Assembly: GCF_005146945.1 (NCBI RefSeq)
Contig: NZ_SWMS01000002.1
Location: 186,001-250,000 of the forward strand
DNA: 64,000 nucleotides
Reading direction: 5' to 3'
Source: Prauserella endophytica
Lineage (GTDB): Bacteria; Actinomycetota; Actinomycetes; Mycobacteriales; Pseudonocardiaceae
The position numbers were made by a program, and so were the translations under genes. Each line of letters begins with the position of its first letter. The stretch's first letter is position 1. Of this stretch, positions 1-7,493 are shown piece after piece. Below the pieces are notes generated by a model. That model ran no database searches. It had not been told where the DNA came from and saw only the letters and a list, made by a program, of their open reading frames with translations.

Positions 1-312
1 GGCAGCCCCGAACCGGGGCCGATGGGCGGCGGCGCGGTAGATCCTGTGCGTGATGGGCGCCCCACCGGCAGGTGGAAGGCGTCCGGTGGCAGCAGCGCGT
101 TGTGCGCGTCGACCAGCGGCTCGTCGTTCGGCAGCTGGTCGCCGTCCTCCGGGGACGGCTCACGCGGGCGGATCCGCGCGTGGCTGGACTCGCCCTCACA
201 GCGGTACCTCTGCAGCGTCCTCGCGATCACCGAACCGGACCACGTCGTCGCCACTGGACCCTAGGGCGCCGGGTGTCGAGCGCGACGAGATGCCGGTCGG
301 CCAGATCGGGAG
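1..312. other. no supported gene; one open minus-strand frame running off the left edge
   Basis: No gene can be called here with confidence. The minus strand has an open frame from a GTG at 230 to the window edge (about 76 codons) with fairly high GC third positions at its start but poor ones toward the edge. No Shine-Dalgarno sequence precedes it and I recognise no family. It could be the first part of a truncated gene or chance; the forward frames here look like shadows. No tRNA, repeat or terminator is visible. Confidence 0.3.
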
Positions 313-729
313 TCAGTGAGCGTCCGGAGTGGACTGAGCTGTCCAGCGGGCGAGGACCTCCCGGCAGGCTCGCACGTGGTCATCGGCCACACGCAGGACG
401 AGATCGCCGCCATGATCGCTGTACTGGACGAGCACGTTGACGCCCGCGTCGGCGAGCAGACCGGCCACCTTCCCGAGTTGTCCGGGCGTCTCCTGGTCGA
501 GGCGCGTCGTGAGGACCTCGCGAACGACGGCTGAGCCCAACCCGGCCGCCGTGACGGCAGCCAGCGCGGCCGGACCGTCGTCGACGAGGTAGTGGGCCAC
601 CGCACGCCCGTCGTGGGTGAACATGCCTCCACCCTCCAAGCTCACCCCGGCGTCACCGAGCGCTTTGCCAAGGCGCGCCAGCGCACCGGGCTGTGCGGGC
701 AACACGATCTCCAGGTCGTAGCTGTGCAT
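313..729 (-). CDS. double ACT-domain protein
   Basis: This 138-residue protein is built of two ACT-type ligand-binding modules in tandem. The first (about residues 1-65) begins MHSYDLEIVLPAQPGALARL and the second (about 70-130) contains QETPGQLGKVAGLLADAGVN. The PGALARLGKAL and PGQLGKVAGLL stretches are the typical beta-turn-helix of amino-acid-binding ACT domains. No catalytic domain is attached, so it is a small stand-alone regulatory or sensing protein, probably cytosolic. The ligand cannot be deduced; amino acids are the usual ones. The ATG at 729 is the only sensible start, with a weak ribosome site. It appears to be monocistronic, with 132 bases to the next reverse-strand gene. Confidence 0.75.
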   Translation of the reverse strand: MHSYDLEIVLPAQPGALARLGKALGDAGVSLEGGGMFTHDGRAVAHYLVDDGPAALAAVTAAGLGSAVVREVLTTRLDQETPGQLGKVAGLLADAGVNVLVQYSDHGGDLVLRVADDHVRACREVLARWTAQSTPDAH

Positions 730-861
730 GACGGCACCGTAGGAGCGGAATCCTGCGGTAGGCGCCGAAACGAAGGTCGCCGCCGATGGCCACGTTCCTG
801 ATCGGTCGGGCGGGGCGCAGCGGCCCGGTCCGCCCTCGACGGGCGGGCCGGGCCGATCCGG

Positions 862-2187
862 TCACCGGGGACGGTCGTAGGTGACGAGTGCGGGCTCGCC
901 GCCGAGCAGAACCTCCAGGCCGATGCCGGTGCCGTCGGCGGTGACCCGGGTGACCGAAACACCGTCGAAGGCGGTGCGGGACTCGCCGGTTCGGAGGTCG
1001 ACGACTTCGAGTCCCCGCTGAGACCTTCCGGGCAGCAGGGCGAGGTCGCCGACGACGGCCGAGGTGTCCAGCTCCGTGGCCCGGTTCTCGATCCGCCAGA
1101 GCCGCTCACCGCCGGCCAGGTCGCGTGCGGTCAGGTAGGCGTGGGTGCCGCGCCGCGGATCGGAGTCCGACGTGAGCAGGACATCGCCGTAGAGCGCGGC
1201 CTGCTCGTAGTAGGTGGGGGAGCTGTCGGGCAGGTCGGCCGACCAGCGTTCCTCGCCGGTGCGGGCGTCGAGCACGGCGATCCGGTTCTCGAACACGCCG
1301 CGTGCCTCGTCGTGGCGGGTGGAGCGCACCACGACCTCCTCCGCGGTGGTCGCGACGAGCTGCTGGGCAAAGTCCTCGTGCCCGTAGTCCCACAGCGGCG
1401 TGCCGTCGGCGCCGGAGAACGCGTACAGCCGCAGCGACCCGGGTTCCAGGCCACCGCGCGGGTCGGTGACCAGCTCCCAGGCGCTGGTCGAGTCCGGGCC
1501 CGCGGCTCCGAACACGATCGTGTCGCCTGCCGCCCGGCCGTACCGGAACGACTGGCCGAGGTCCACCTCGCGGGTCCACACCGGTTCCGGACGGGTGGGG
1601 TCGACCAGGGTAAGCACGCCCTGCCGAGGGGTGGGCCAGCGCAGCAGCACGACCGCACGGTTCGCCACGGCGACGGCCGTGCCGGACGGAGCGGCGCCGA
1701 CGTCACCGAGAACGGTGCAGCCCCGTACCTCACCGGTTTCGAGTCCGATGTCGACGGCCGTCGGGGCCGAGCCGTCCGGATGCTGGAGCAGAACGAGGCC
1801 GCTGCCGACGTGGGCGCCGCCGTAACTGGTTCCGTTCTGCTCGAATGCCCACAGCCGCCCGCCGGTTCCGGCGTCGACGGCGCCGACCACGTCGTCGCCC
1901 GCTCTGCCGACGACCACGCCGCCGACGGTCAGCTGAGGCGTCCGGGTTCCGGCGATCGCCGTCCGCGCGGGACCGAACGGCGCGGACGGTGCGTCCAGGA
2001 CGCGCAGGGCCTCCGGTTCGGCCACGTCCGCGAGCGGAGCGCCGGAGGGGATCCGCCCGGTGGGCGTGAGTGCCGTCTCGCAGGGGCCGGGTGCTGTCCA
2101 CGGCCGCCACACCAGCAGGCCGGCCGCCAGCACTGCGACCAGTCCGGCACTGCCCACCCACATCCAGCCTCGACGACGCATGCTCAC
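862..2187 (-). CDS. membrane-anchored PQQ-like beta-propeller protein
   Basis: This 441-residue protein has an N-terminal membrane anchor (Arg-rich start, then a hydrophobic helix at about residues 10-28) and an extracytoplasmic domain made of repeated propeller blades. Blade signatures include DAGTGGRLWAFEQNG, FSGADGTPLWDYG and LDARTGEERWSADL, the usual pattern of PQQ_2 (WD40-like) repeats. Such proteins are generally binding or scaffold proteins; no PQQ-dehydrogenase catalytic residues are evident and the ligand is unknown. The GTG at 2187 and an ATG six bases downstream (2181) are both possible starts, and GGGGTGA lies immediately upstream of the ATG. It is divergent from the anchored protein at 2296, with about 108 bases of shared promoter space. 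Confidence 0.75.
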   Translation of the reverse strand: MSMRRRGWMWVGSAGLVAVLAAGLLVWRPWTAPGPCETALTPTGRIPSGAPLADVAEPEALRVLDAPSAPFGPARTAIAGTRTPQLTVGGVVVGRAGDDVVGAVDAGTGGRLWAFEQNGTSYGGAHVGSGLVLLQHPDGSAPTAVDIGLETGEVRGCTVLGDVGAAPSGTAVAVANRAVVLLRWPTPRQGVLTLVDPTRPEPVWTREVDLGQSFRYGRAAGDTIVFGAAGPDSTSAWELVTDPRGGLEPGSLRLYAFSGADGTPLWDYGHEDFAQQLVATTAEEVVVRSTRHDEARGVFENRIAVLDARTGEERWSADLPDSSPTYYEQAALYGDVLLTSDSDPRRGTHAYLTARDLAGGERLWRIENRATELDTSAVVGDLALLPGRSQRGLEVVDLRTGESRTAFDGVSVTRVTADGTGIGLEVLLGGEPALVTYDRPR

Positions 2188-2295
2188 CCCGGTCGATCCG
2201 ATCGTGGCGTCAGGCTAGCCGGTTCGTCCGTTTCACGAGGCGAGTTCCCGAAAACCCGGTGTCCGGTGAGCGCGCTCTGTTAACGTGCCCGATTT

Positions 2296-3462
2296 GTGAA
2301 GGGTTTCCTCCGGAACCGGCTGGTCGTGCTGGCAGCGCTCGCGGGACTCGTCGTGGGCGGCGTGAGCACCTGGCTCTTTCTGGACCCGCGGGAGGACGAC
2401 CCGAACCCGATCGCCATCGCCGAACCGGCGGAGACGGATTCCGATGCGGACAGTGCCGTGTTCGCCGAGGCGCGGGACGCGTGGCGGTCCCGGCCGGCCA
2501 CCGAGCAGCCCCGCGGGGAGCTCAGTGTGTTGCACGCGGGCCGGGCAGGCGACCGGGACGTGGTCATCCTGCTCGACGACACGGGCCTCGGCGCCGTCTA
2601 CGAACGCCGCGCCGACGGTGCGGGAGAAATCCTCTGGGTCGAGCAGTTCGGCCGTCCCCGCGACACGACCCCGCCGGTCGACCCTTGGCGCACCGAGGTG
2701 AGGTCGCTCGTCGTCGGCGACGGCGCGTGGATCGGCGCGAGCGGCGAGCACCCGCGGCTGGACGCCGCCGTGCTCGCCGGCGACGAGGTGCGCTGGGAGC
2801 GGGTCACCGCCGAGAACGGGATCGTGCCGAGGGTGCCTGCCGTGGGCCCGGACGCCTGCGGGGCCAAGGTGATCGCGGAGCAGCGCCGCGACGCGGTGCG
2901 GTTTCACCTGTTCCGCACTCGGCAGAGTGGGGTGGGAACGAACGTGGGCCGCCTCACGCCGCTCGACGCCTCGGGGCGCACTCCGGCGGACGACCGCCCG
3001 GTGAGCTCGCTCGATGACGTCGGTGCGGCCGAGCTGCGGCTGGTCTCGCAGCTGGCCTGCGCCGAGAGTGCCGAGTACTCCAGGCCCATCCCGCTGCTGT
3101 TCGCGATCGTCGAACTGTGGCGCGGAACCCTGCCCGGTGGCCGGGATGCGTCGGTGCTCGCCGTGTCGGGGGGCCGGGACACGGTGCTGGTCGACACCGG
3201 CGACGAGACCTCGGTGATCCCCACGGGCCACCCGGTCCGTCGCGACACCGTCGTGTGGTGGTTCGACGAGGATGAGCGGCTCGTCGCCGTGGGCACCCCG
3301 GAGGTCGCGCGCATCGACGTCGCGCTCTCCGACGGGCGGCGCGTCACGCGGCCCGGCCGGTTCGCGGCCGTCGAGCTGGGCGAGCTGTCGGTGTCGAAGG
3401 CCGCGCCCCGCGTGGGCGCCGTGAACGCCGATGGCCTGCCGGTGACGGTGCTCCCGCGCTGA
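2296..3462 (+). CDS. single-pass membrane-anchored protein of unknown function
   Basis: This 388-residue protein starts with GTG. It has a short basic N-terminus, one transmembrane helix (about residues 8-27, LVVLAALAGLVVGGVSTWLF) and a large extracytoplasmic domain beginning with an acidic linker. I do not recognise the family. The outer domain is rich in beta-strand-like segments and has a few cysteines. It is divergent from the propeller protein at 862-2187, which has the same topology, so the two may work together at the cell surface (inference only). Its stop lies 3 bases from the stop of the converging dehydrogenase gene, so no terminator fits between them. Confidence 0.7.
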   Translation: MKGFLRNRLVVLAALAGLVVGGVSTWLFLDPREDDPNPIAIAEPAETDSDADSAVFAEARDAWRSRPATEQPRGELSVLHAGRAGDRDVVILLDDTGLGAVYERRADGAGEILWVEQFGRPRDTTPPVDPWRTEVRSLVVGDGAWIGASGEHPRLDAAVLAGDEVRWERVTAENGIVPRVPAVGPDACGAKVIAEQRRDAVRFHLFRTRQSGVGTNVGRLTPLDASGRTPADDRPVSSLDDVGAAELRLVSQLACAESAEYSRPIPLLFAIVELWRGTLPGGRDASVLAVSGGRDTVLVDTGDETSVIPTGHPVRRDTVVWWFDEDERLVAVGTPEVARIDVALSDGRRVTRPGRFAAVELGELSVSKAAPRVGAVNADGLPVTVLPR

Positions 3463-3465
3463 GAG

Positions 3466-5778
3466 TCAGCAGGCGACGTCGAGGGCCGCTCGGACGACGC
3501 TGTCGGTGTCGAGGCCGTGGTGGCGGTAGACGTCCTCGAGCGAGCCGGACTGTCCGAATCGGGTGACGCCGAGAGCTGTCGTGGAGACGCGGTTGATGGT
3601 GGCCAAAAAGGACAACGTGTGCGGGTGTCCATCGAGGACGGTCACCAGCGGCGTGGCCCGGTCGGCGGGGAAGGCCTGGTCGAGGATCCAGGAGTCGGCC
3701 TGTTCGTGGCCCTGCCGGGCGCGCACGGCGCGGTAGAGCAGATCGGGGCTGGTCACGCACACGACGTCCGCCGGGATTCCGATCTGGTCGAGCCGGGCGG
3801 CGGCGTCGAGCGCTTCCGGGACCACGGCGCCCATCGCCGCGATGGTCACCTTCGGGGCGATGGTGCGGCGCAGGGGATAGGCGCCGGCGACGACCTGGCG
3901 GCGCCGGCGTTCCCTGGCGGCGGGGTCACCGGGCACGTCGGCGAGGGTCTGGTCGACCGGTCGCGTGGAGAGCCGCAGGTAGGCCGAGGTGCCATCGGGC
4001 TTGCCGAGCCGGCCGAGCGCTGCGAGCAGTGTCCATTCGGCGTCGAGGGCGAAGGCCGGTTCGTAGGTCACGCATCCTGGTTGTTCGAGGCCGATCGAGG
4101 GGGTCTTGATCGACTGGTGCGCGCCGCCCTCGGGGGCGAGGCTCACCCCGGAGGGGGTGCCGATGAGGATGGACTGCCCGCCCGCGTAGATGCCGTAGGA
4201 CCAGGGTTCGAGGGCGCGTTCGACGAACGGGTCGTAGAGCACCCCGATGGGCAGCAGCGCCTGGCCCCAGCGGCTCCAGGTCGCGCCGAGCTCGCCGAGC
4301 AGGCTGACGAGGTTGACCTCGGCGATGCCGAGCTCGATGTGCTGGCCGGTGGGCTTCTCCCGCCAGTGCAGGATGGTTTCGGCGTCGTCGGCGAACCAGT
4401 CCTGTCGTTCCTGGACCGACCAGACGCCGACCTTGTTGACCCAGCCGCCCAAGTTGGTGGTGGAGCTGACGTCGGGGCTGACGGTGACGACGCGGCGCGC
4501 GGCGTCGGGGGCTTCGCGGGTGAGGTCGAGCAGCGCGCGACCGAGTGCGGCCTGGGTGGTGGCGGTGCCGGCGGGTGTGCGCCCGAAGTCGGTGGGAACC
4601 GGCGGAGGTGCGACCGCGGGGAGTTCCGGCCTGCGCAGGCGCCGCGCGGTGGCCCGGCACAGCTCGTGCTCGGAGCTGCCCTCGGGGAAGGCGCGCCACG
4701 GATCGTCGGGGTCGGCGCCGACCCGGTCGGCCAGCTCGCGCATCTGCGCGTCGGTGAGCAGGGCGGAGTGGTTCTGGGGATGGCCCTTGGTGGCGAGGCC
4801 GTAGCCCTTGACGGTGTAGGCGAAGATCACCGTGGGCCGGGTGTCGTCGATCGCGCCGAACGCGTCGTCCAGTGCGGCCAGGTCGTGGCCTCCGAGGTTG
4901 GCGATCGCGTCCACCAGGGTGGTGTCGTCGAGCCCGGCGACGAGCGCGGAGATCGCCGCGGCCGAGGGACCCTCGCCGGGCAGCCTGCGACGCAGTTCGG
5001 TGGCGTCGCAGCGCAGCAACCGCTGGTACTCGGGGTTGGTCATGGCGTCGATGCGCTGCCGCAGCTCGGCGCCGCCCGGCTTCGCGAACAGCCCCTCCAG
5101 CAGGCGGCCGTACTTGAGCTGGATGACCTGCCAGCCCGCGGCGGTGAACATCCCGCGCAGCTTGTCGGCGGCGATGTTGGGCACGACCCGGTCGAGCGAC
5201 TGGCGGTTGAGGTCGACGATCCACACGATCTCGCCCAGCTCGGCGACGCCGGGGTCGAGCACGGCCTCCCATACGGCGCCCTCGTCCAGCTCGGCGTCGC
5301 CGACCAGCGAGTACTGCCGTCCGGTGCCCGCGCCGCCGAAGGCGGTGTCGACGTAGCGGCGGGACACCGCGCCCCAGATCGGCGCGGTGGCGCCGATGCC
5401 GACCGAACCGGTGGAGTAGTCGGCCGGGTCGGGATCCTTCGTGCGGCTGGGATAGCTCTGCAGGCCGCCGAACTCACGCAGCCGCGACAGGTACGAGGAG
5501 TCCAGCTCGCCGAGGAGGTAGTTGATCGCGTGCAGCACGGGCGAGGCGTGCGGCTTGACCGAGACCCGGTCGTCGGTGCGCAGGCGGTTGAACCACAGCG
5601 CGGTCATGATCGAGACCATCGACGCCGACGACGCCTGGTGGCCGCCCACCTTGAGTCCAGACGGATTGGGGCGGACCCGGTTGGCGTGGTGGATGATCGC
5701 GCTGGACAGCCACAACACCCGGTCCTCCACCGCGCGCAGGGCGTCGGTGCCGGGTGTGGTGGTGGCGGGCTTGGTCAT
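3466..5778 (-). CDS. 2-oxoacid (pyruvate/2-oxobutyrate-type) dehydrogenase E1, homodimeric TPP enzyme
   Basis: This 770-residue thiamine-diphosphate enzyme has transketolase/AceE architecture. The N-terminal TPP domain contains GDAELDEGAVWEAV and, 30 residues on, WIVDLNRQSLDRVVPN, matching the GDG...N cofactor motif of homodimeric E1. The middle pyrimidine-binding domain contains GQHIELGIAEVNLVSLLGEL, and a transketolase C-terminal domain follows. It is shorter than classical AceE (about 880-900) and has no E2 or E3 gene beside it. The layout, an E1 homologue divergent from an Lrp/AsnC gene, resembles the Pseudomonas mdeB/mdeR pair (2-oxobutyrate dehydrogenase with its Lrp-type activator). 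A 2-oxobutyrate or related substrate is therefore plausible but unproven. The ATG at 5778 is chosen because GAGGAC sits about 9 bases upstream; the frame stays open to 6027 but that part overlaps the operator and the regulator. Confidence 0.85.
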   Translation of the reverse strand: MTKPATTTPGTDALRAVEDRVLWLSSAIIHHANRVRPNPSGLKVGGHQASSASMVSIMTALWFNRLRTDDRVSVKPHASPVLHAINYLLGELDSSYLSRLREFGGLQSYPSRTKDPDPADYSTGSVGIGATAPIWGAVSRRYVDTAFGGAGTGRQYSLVGDAELDEGAVWEAVLDPGVAELGEIVWIVDLNRQSLDRVVPNIAADKLRGMFTAAGWQVIQLKYGRLLEGLFAKPGGAELRQRIDAMTNPEYQRLLRCDATELRRRLPGEGPSAAAISALVAGLDDTTLVDAIANLGGHDLAALDDAFGAIDDTRPTVIFAYTVKGYGLATKGHPQNHSALLTDAQMRELADRVGADPDDPWRAFPEGSSEHELCRATARRLRRPELPAVAPPPVPTDFGRTPAGTATTQAALGRALLDLTREAPDAARRVVTVSPDVSSTTNLGGWVNKVGVWSVQERQDWFADDAETILHWREKPTGQHIELGIAEVNLVSLLGELGATWSRWGQALLPIGVLYDPFVERALEPWSYGIYAGGQSILIGTPSGVSLAPEGGAHQSIKTPSIGLEQPGCVTYEPAFALDAEWTLLAALGRLGKPDGTSAYLRLSTRPVDQTLADVPGDPAARERRRRQVVAGAYPLRRTIAPKVTIAAMGAVVPEALDAAARLDQIGIPADVVCVTSPDLLYRAVRARQGHEQADSWILDQAFPADRATPLVTVLDGHPHTLSFLATINRVSTTALGVTRFGQSGSLEDVYRHHGLDTDSVVRAALDVAC

Positions 5779-5860
5779 CACTGGCCGTCCTCGATCTGGG
5801 TGCAGGTTGCTCACAGTGAAACAACCTGCTGGACTGATGCTCAATACTTCGCCCCGATAA

Positions 5861-5875
5861 TGAGCAATCTGCTCA
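5861..5875. promoter_or_regulatory. palindromic operator, likely for the Lrp/AsnC regulator
   Basis: TGAGCAATCTGCTCA is a perfect 6-bp inverted repeat around a 3-base spacer. It lies 36 bases before the regulator start and 82 bases before the dehydrogenase start. Further TGCTCA half-sites occur at 5808 and 5838. The size and clustering fit Lrp/AsnC binding sites controlling both divergent genes. Confidence 0.65.
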
Positions 5876-5911
5876 ATCACGGAGACCGAACGAGAGGGAG
5901 AGGCGAGCACA

Positions 5912-6388
5912 ATGCCCCATGACGGCCCCGTCGACGCGGTGGACGCCCGGATCCTGCTCGAACTGGCAGAGCATCCCCGGGCCACCACGCTCGCTGTCGC
6001 GGACCGCGTCGGGATCTCCCGCAACACCGCGCAGTCGCGGCTCGCCCGGCTGGAGCGGAACGGCGCGCTGGAGTCCTTCGAGCACCGGATCGCCCCGGCC
6101 GCGCTGGGCTACCCGCTGACCGCGTTCATCACGGCACAGGTTACCCAGCGCCTGCTGGACGAGGTCGCCGCCGCGCTCGCCGACGTGCCCGAGGTGCTTC
6201 AGGTGCAGGGCATCTCGGGTCCGGTCGACCTGATGATCCAGGTGGTCGCCGGCGACGCGGACGACCTCTACCGCATCGCCGGGCGCATCCTCGCCATCCC
6301 CGGCGTCGAACGCACCAACACGGCACTGGTCATGCGGCAGCTCGTCGACTACCGGATCACTCCGCTGCTTCGCCGGGCACTGCGCTGA
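5912..6388 (+). CDS. Lrp/AsnC-family transcriptional regulator
   Basis: This 158-residue regulator has an AsnC-type winged helix-turn-helix at residues 5-60 (DARILLELAEHPRATTLAVA, then VGISRNTAQSRLARLERNGA) and a RAM/ActD ligand-binding domain at 70-145 (VQGISGPVDLMIQVVAGDAD). A strong ribosome site (AGGGAGAGG) precedes the ATG. It is divergent from the E1 dehydrogenase and the gap holds the TGAGCA palindrome, so it probably senses an amino acid or its oxoacid, controls the dehydrogenase and regulates itself. The effector is unknown; a branched-chain or sulfur amino acid would fit the mde-like arrangement. Confidence 0.9.
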   Translation: MPHDGPVDAVDARILLELAEHPRATTLAVADRVGISRNTAQSRLARLERNGALESFEHRIAPAALGYPLTAFITAQVTQRLLDEVAAALADVPEVLQVQGISGPVDLMIQVVAGDADDLYRIAGRILAIPGVERTNTALVMRQLVDYRITPLLRRALR

Positions 6389-6475
6389 AGGTGGCCTTCA
6401 GGCGCCAGCCGGGGATCTCGATCGACATGTTCCCCTTCTGCTCACCGCGCGTCCTGGTATACCACGGAGGTGCCG

Positions 6476-6952
6476 GTGACCCGTTGCCCCGAATGCGGAG
6501 CCCCTGCCGGGCCCCGCTCGTGCCAGGAGCTCTTCGACGCCGTCCTCGCGCTCGACCACTCCCGGCGCCCGCCCTGGGGTCCCCTCCACGGCGTGACGGT
6601 GGCCTGCTTCCTTCTCCAGCATCCCAGCCGCCTGCCCGAGACCGCCAGGTCCGGACCCTGGGCGATGGTGCACAGCTACCTCGACGGAGGTCTCGCCGCG
6701 GTCACCCGGCTCACGGAGCGGGCCCGCAACGCCAACAGCCACCGCAACCGCGGCGCCCGACGAGCCGGGACCGTCCCCGGCGTGCCGGCGCCGCCGCTCA
6801 CCGCACCGCCCACGGCCTTCGATGTCACCATCGCCGACGTCGCCGGGGACGGCACGTTCCCGGCCGACGGCTTCCCCGAGCGCGTCACCGACTGGGCGCG
6901 AGCCATCATCGACGCCTGGCGATCGGAGAAGGAGTTCGGACATGGCGATTAG
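6476..6952 (+). CDS. DUF5946-family protein
   Basis: This 158-residue protein begins with a zinc-ribbon-like cysteine pair (TRCPECGAPAGPRSCQELFD) followed by LALDHSRRPPWGPLHGVTVA, the signature of the DUF5946 family, whose function is unknown. The GTG at 6476 is preferred over that at 6470 because GGAGG ends exactly 5 bases before it. The gene overlaps the downstream deaminase by 11 bases, so the two are translationally coupled. No signal peptide or membrane helix is seen. A small metal-binding protein is the most that can be said. Confidence 0.75.
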   Translation: MTRCPECGAPAGPRSCQELFDAVLALDHSRRPPWGPLHGVTVACFLLQHPSRLPETARSGPWAMVHSYLDGGLAAVTRLTERARNANSHRNRGARRAGTVPGVPAPPLTAPPTAFDVTIADVAGDGTFPADGFPERVTDWARAIIDAWRSEKEFGHGD

Positions 6953-7445
6953 CGAGACGGATCTGCGGCACCTGCGCCGCTGTGTCGAGCTGGCCCGCGA
7001 AGCACTGGATGACGGGGACGAACCGTTCGGGTCGGTCCTGGTGAGCGGTGCCGGTTCGGTGCTGTTCGAGGGCCGCAACCGGGTCAGGGGCGGGGACTCC
7101 ACCCGGCATCCCGAGTTCGAGATCTCCCGCTGGGCCGCGGCGAACCTCACACCGGAGGCACGTGCCGCGGCCGTGGTCTACACGTCTGGTGAGCACTGTC
7201 CGATGTGCGCGGCGAGCCACGGCTGGGTCGGGCTGGGCCGCATCGTCTACGCGGTCTCCAGCGCCCAGCTGAGCGGATGGTTGTCCCGGTGGGGCGCGGC
7301 GCCCGCTCCGGTCGCCGCTCTGCCGATCACCACGGTCGTGCCCGCCGCCGTGGTGGAAGGCCCGGTTCCGGAGCTCGAGGACGAGATCCGTTCGCTCCAC
7401 CGCGCCTGTTTCGCTCCCGGTGCCGTGGACGCGTCACCGGAGTGA
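6942..7445 (+). CDS. nucleoside/cytidine deaminase-like zinc hydrolase
   Basis: This 167-residue protein has the cytidine/deoxycytidylate deaminase fold, with HPEFE (zinc His and catalytic Glu) and HCPMCAA (the PCxxC zinc cysteines, with His in place of the usual Pro). The GDEPFGSVLVSG stretch matches the N-terminal strand of nucleoside deaminases that act on free bases such as guanine or cytosine. The ATG at 6942 has AAGGAG 7 bases upstream. The gene overlaps the DUF5946 gene by 11 bases and is followed by a long hairpin terminator. The substrate cannot be assigned. Confidence 0.8.
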   Translation: MAISETDLRHLRRCVELAREALDDGDEPFGSVLVSGAGSVLFEGRNRVRGGDSTRHPEFEISRWAAANLTPEARAAAVVYTSGEHCPMCAASHGWVGLGRIVYAVSSAQLSGWLSRWGAAPAPVAALPITTVVPAAVVEGPVPELEDEIRSLHRACFAPGAVDASPE

Positions 7446-7457
7446 GGCGGGGCAGGC

Positions 7458-7488
7458 GGGCCGGTGGCGGAAAAGCCGCCACCGGCCC
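7458..7488. terminator. bidirectional hairpin terminator
   Basis: A perfect 13-bp inverted repeat (GGGCCGGTGGCGG and its complement) flanks a 5-base AAAAG loop. It lies between the converging deaminase and secreted-protein genes, 13 bases after one stop and 5 bases from the other. There is no long U tract, as is usual in high-GC actinobacteria. Confidence 0.8.
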
Positions 7489-7493
7489 TCGGT

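Noticed and set aside
3517-5922. 801-residue plus-strand open frame opposite the E1 dehydrogenase
   Set aside because: It is antisense to a gene with clear TPP motifs; its composition is typical of high-GC antisense shadows and it has no recognisable domain.
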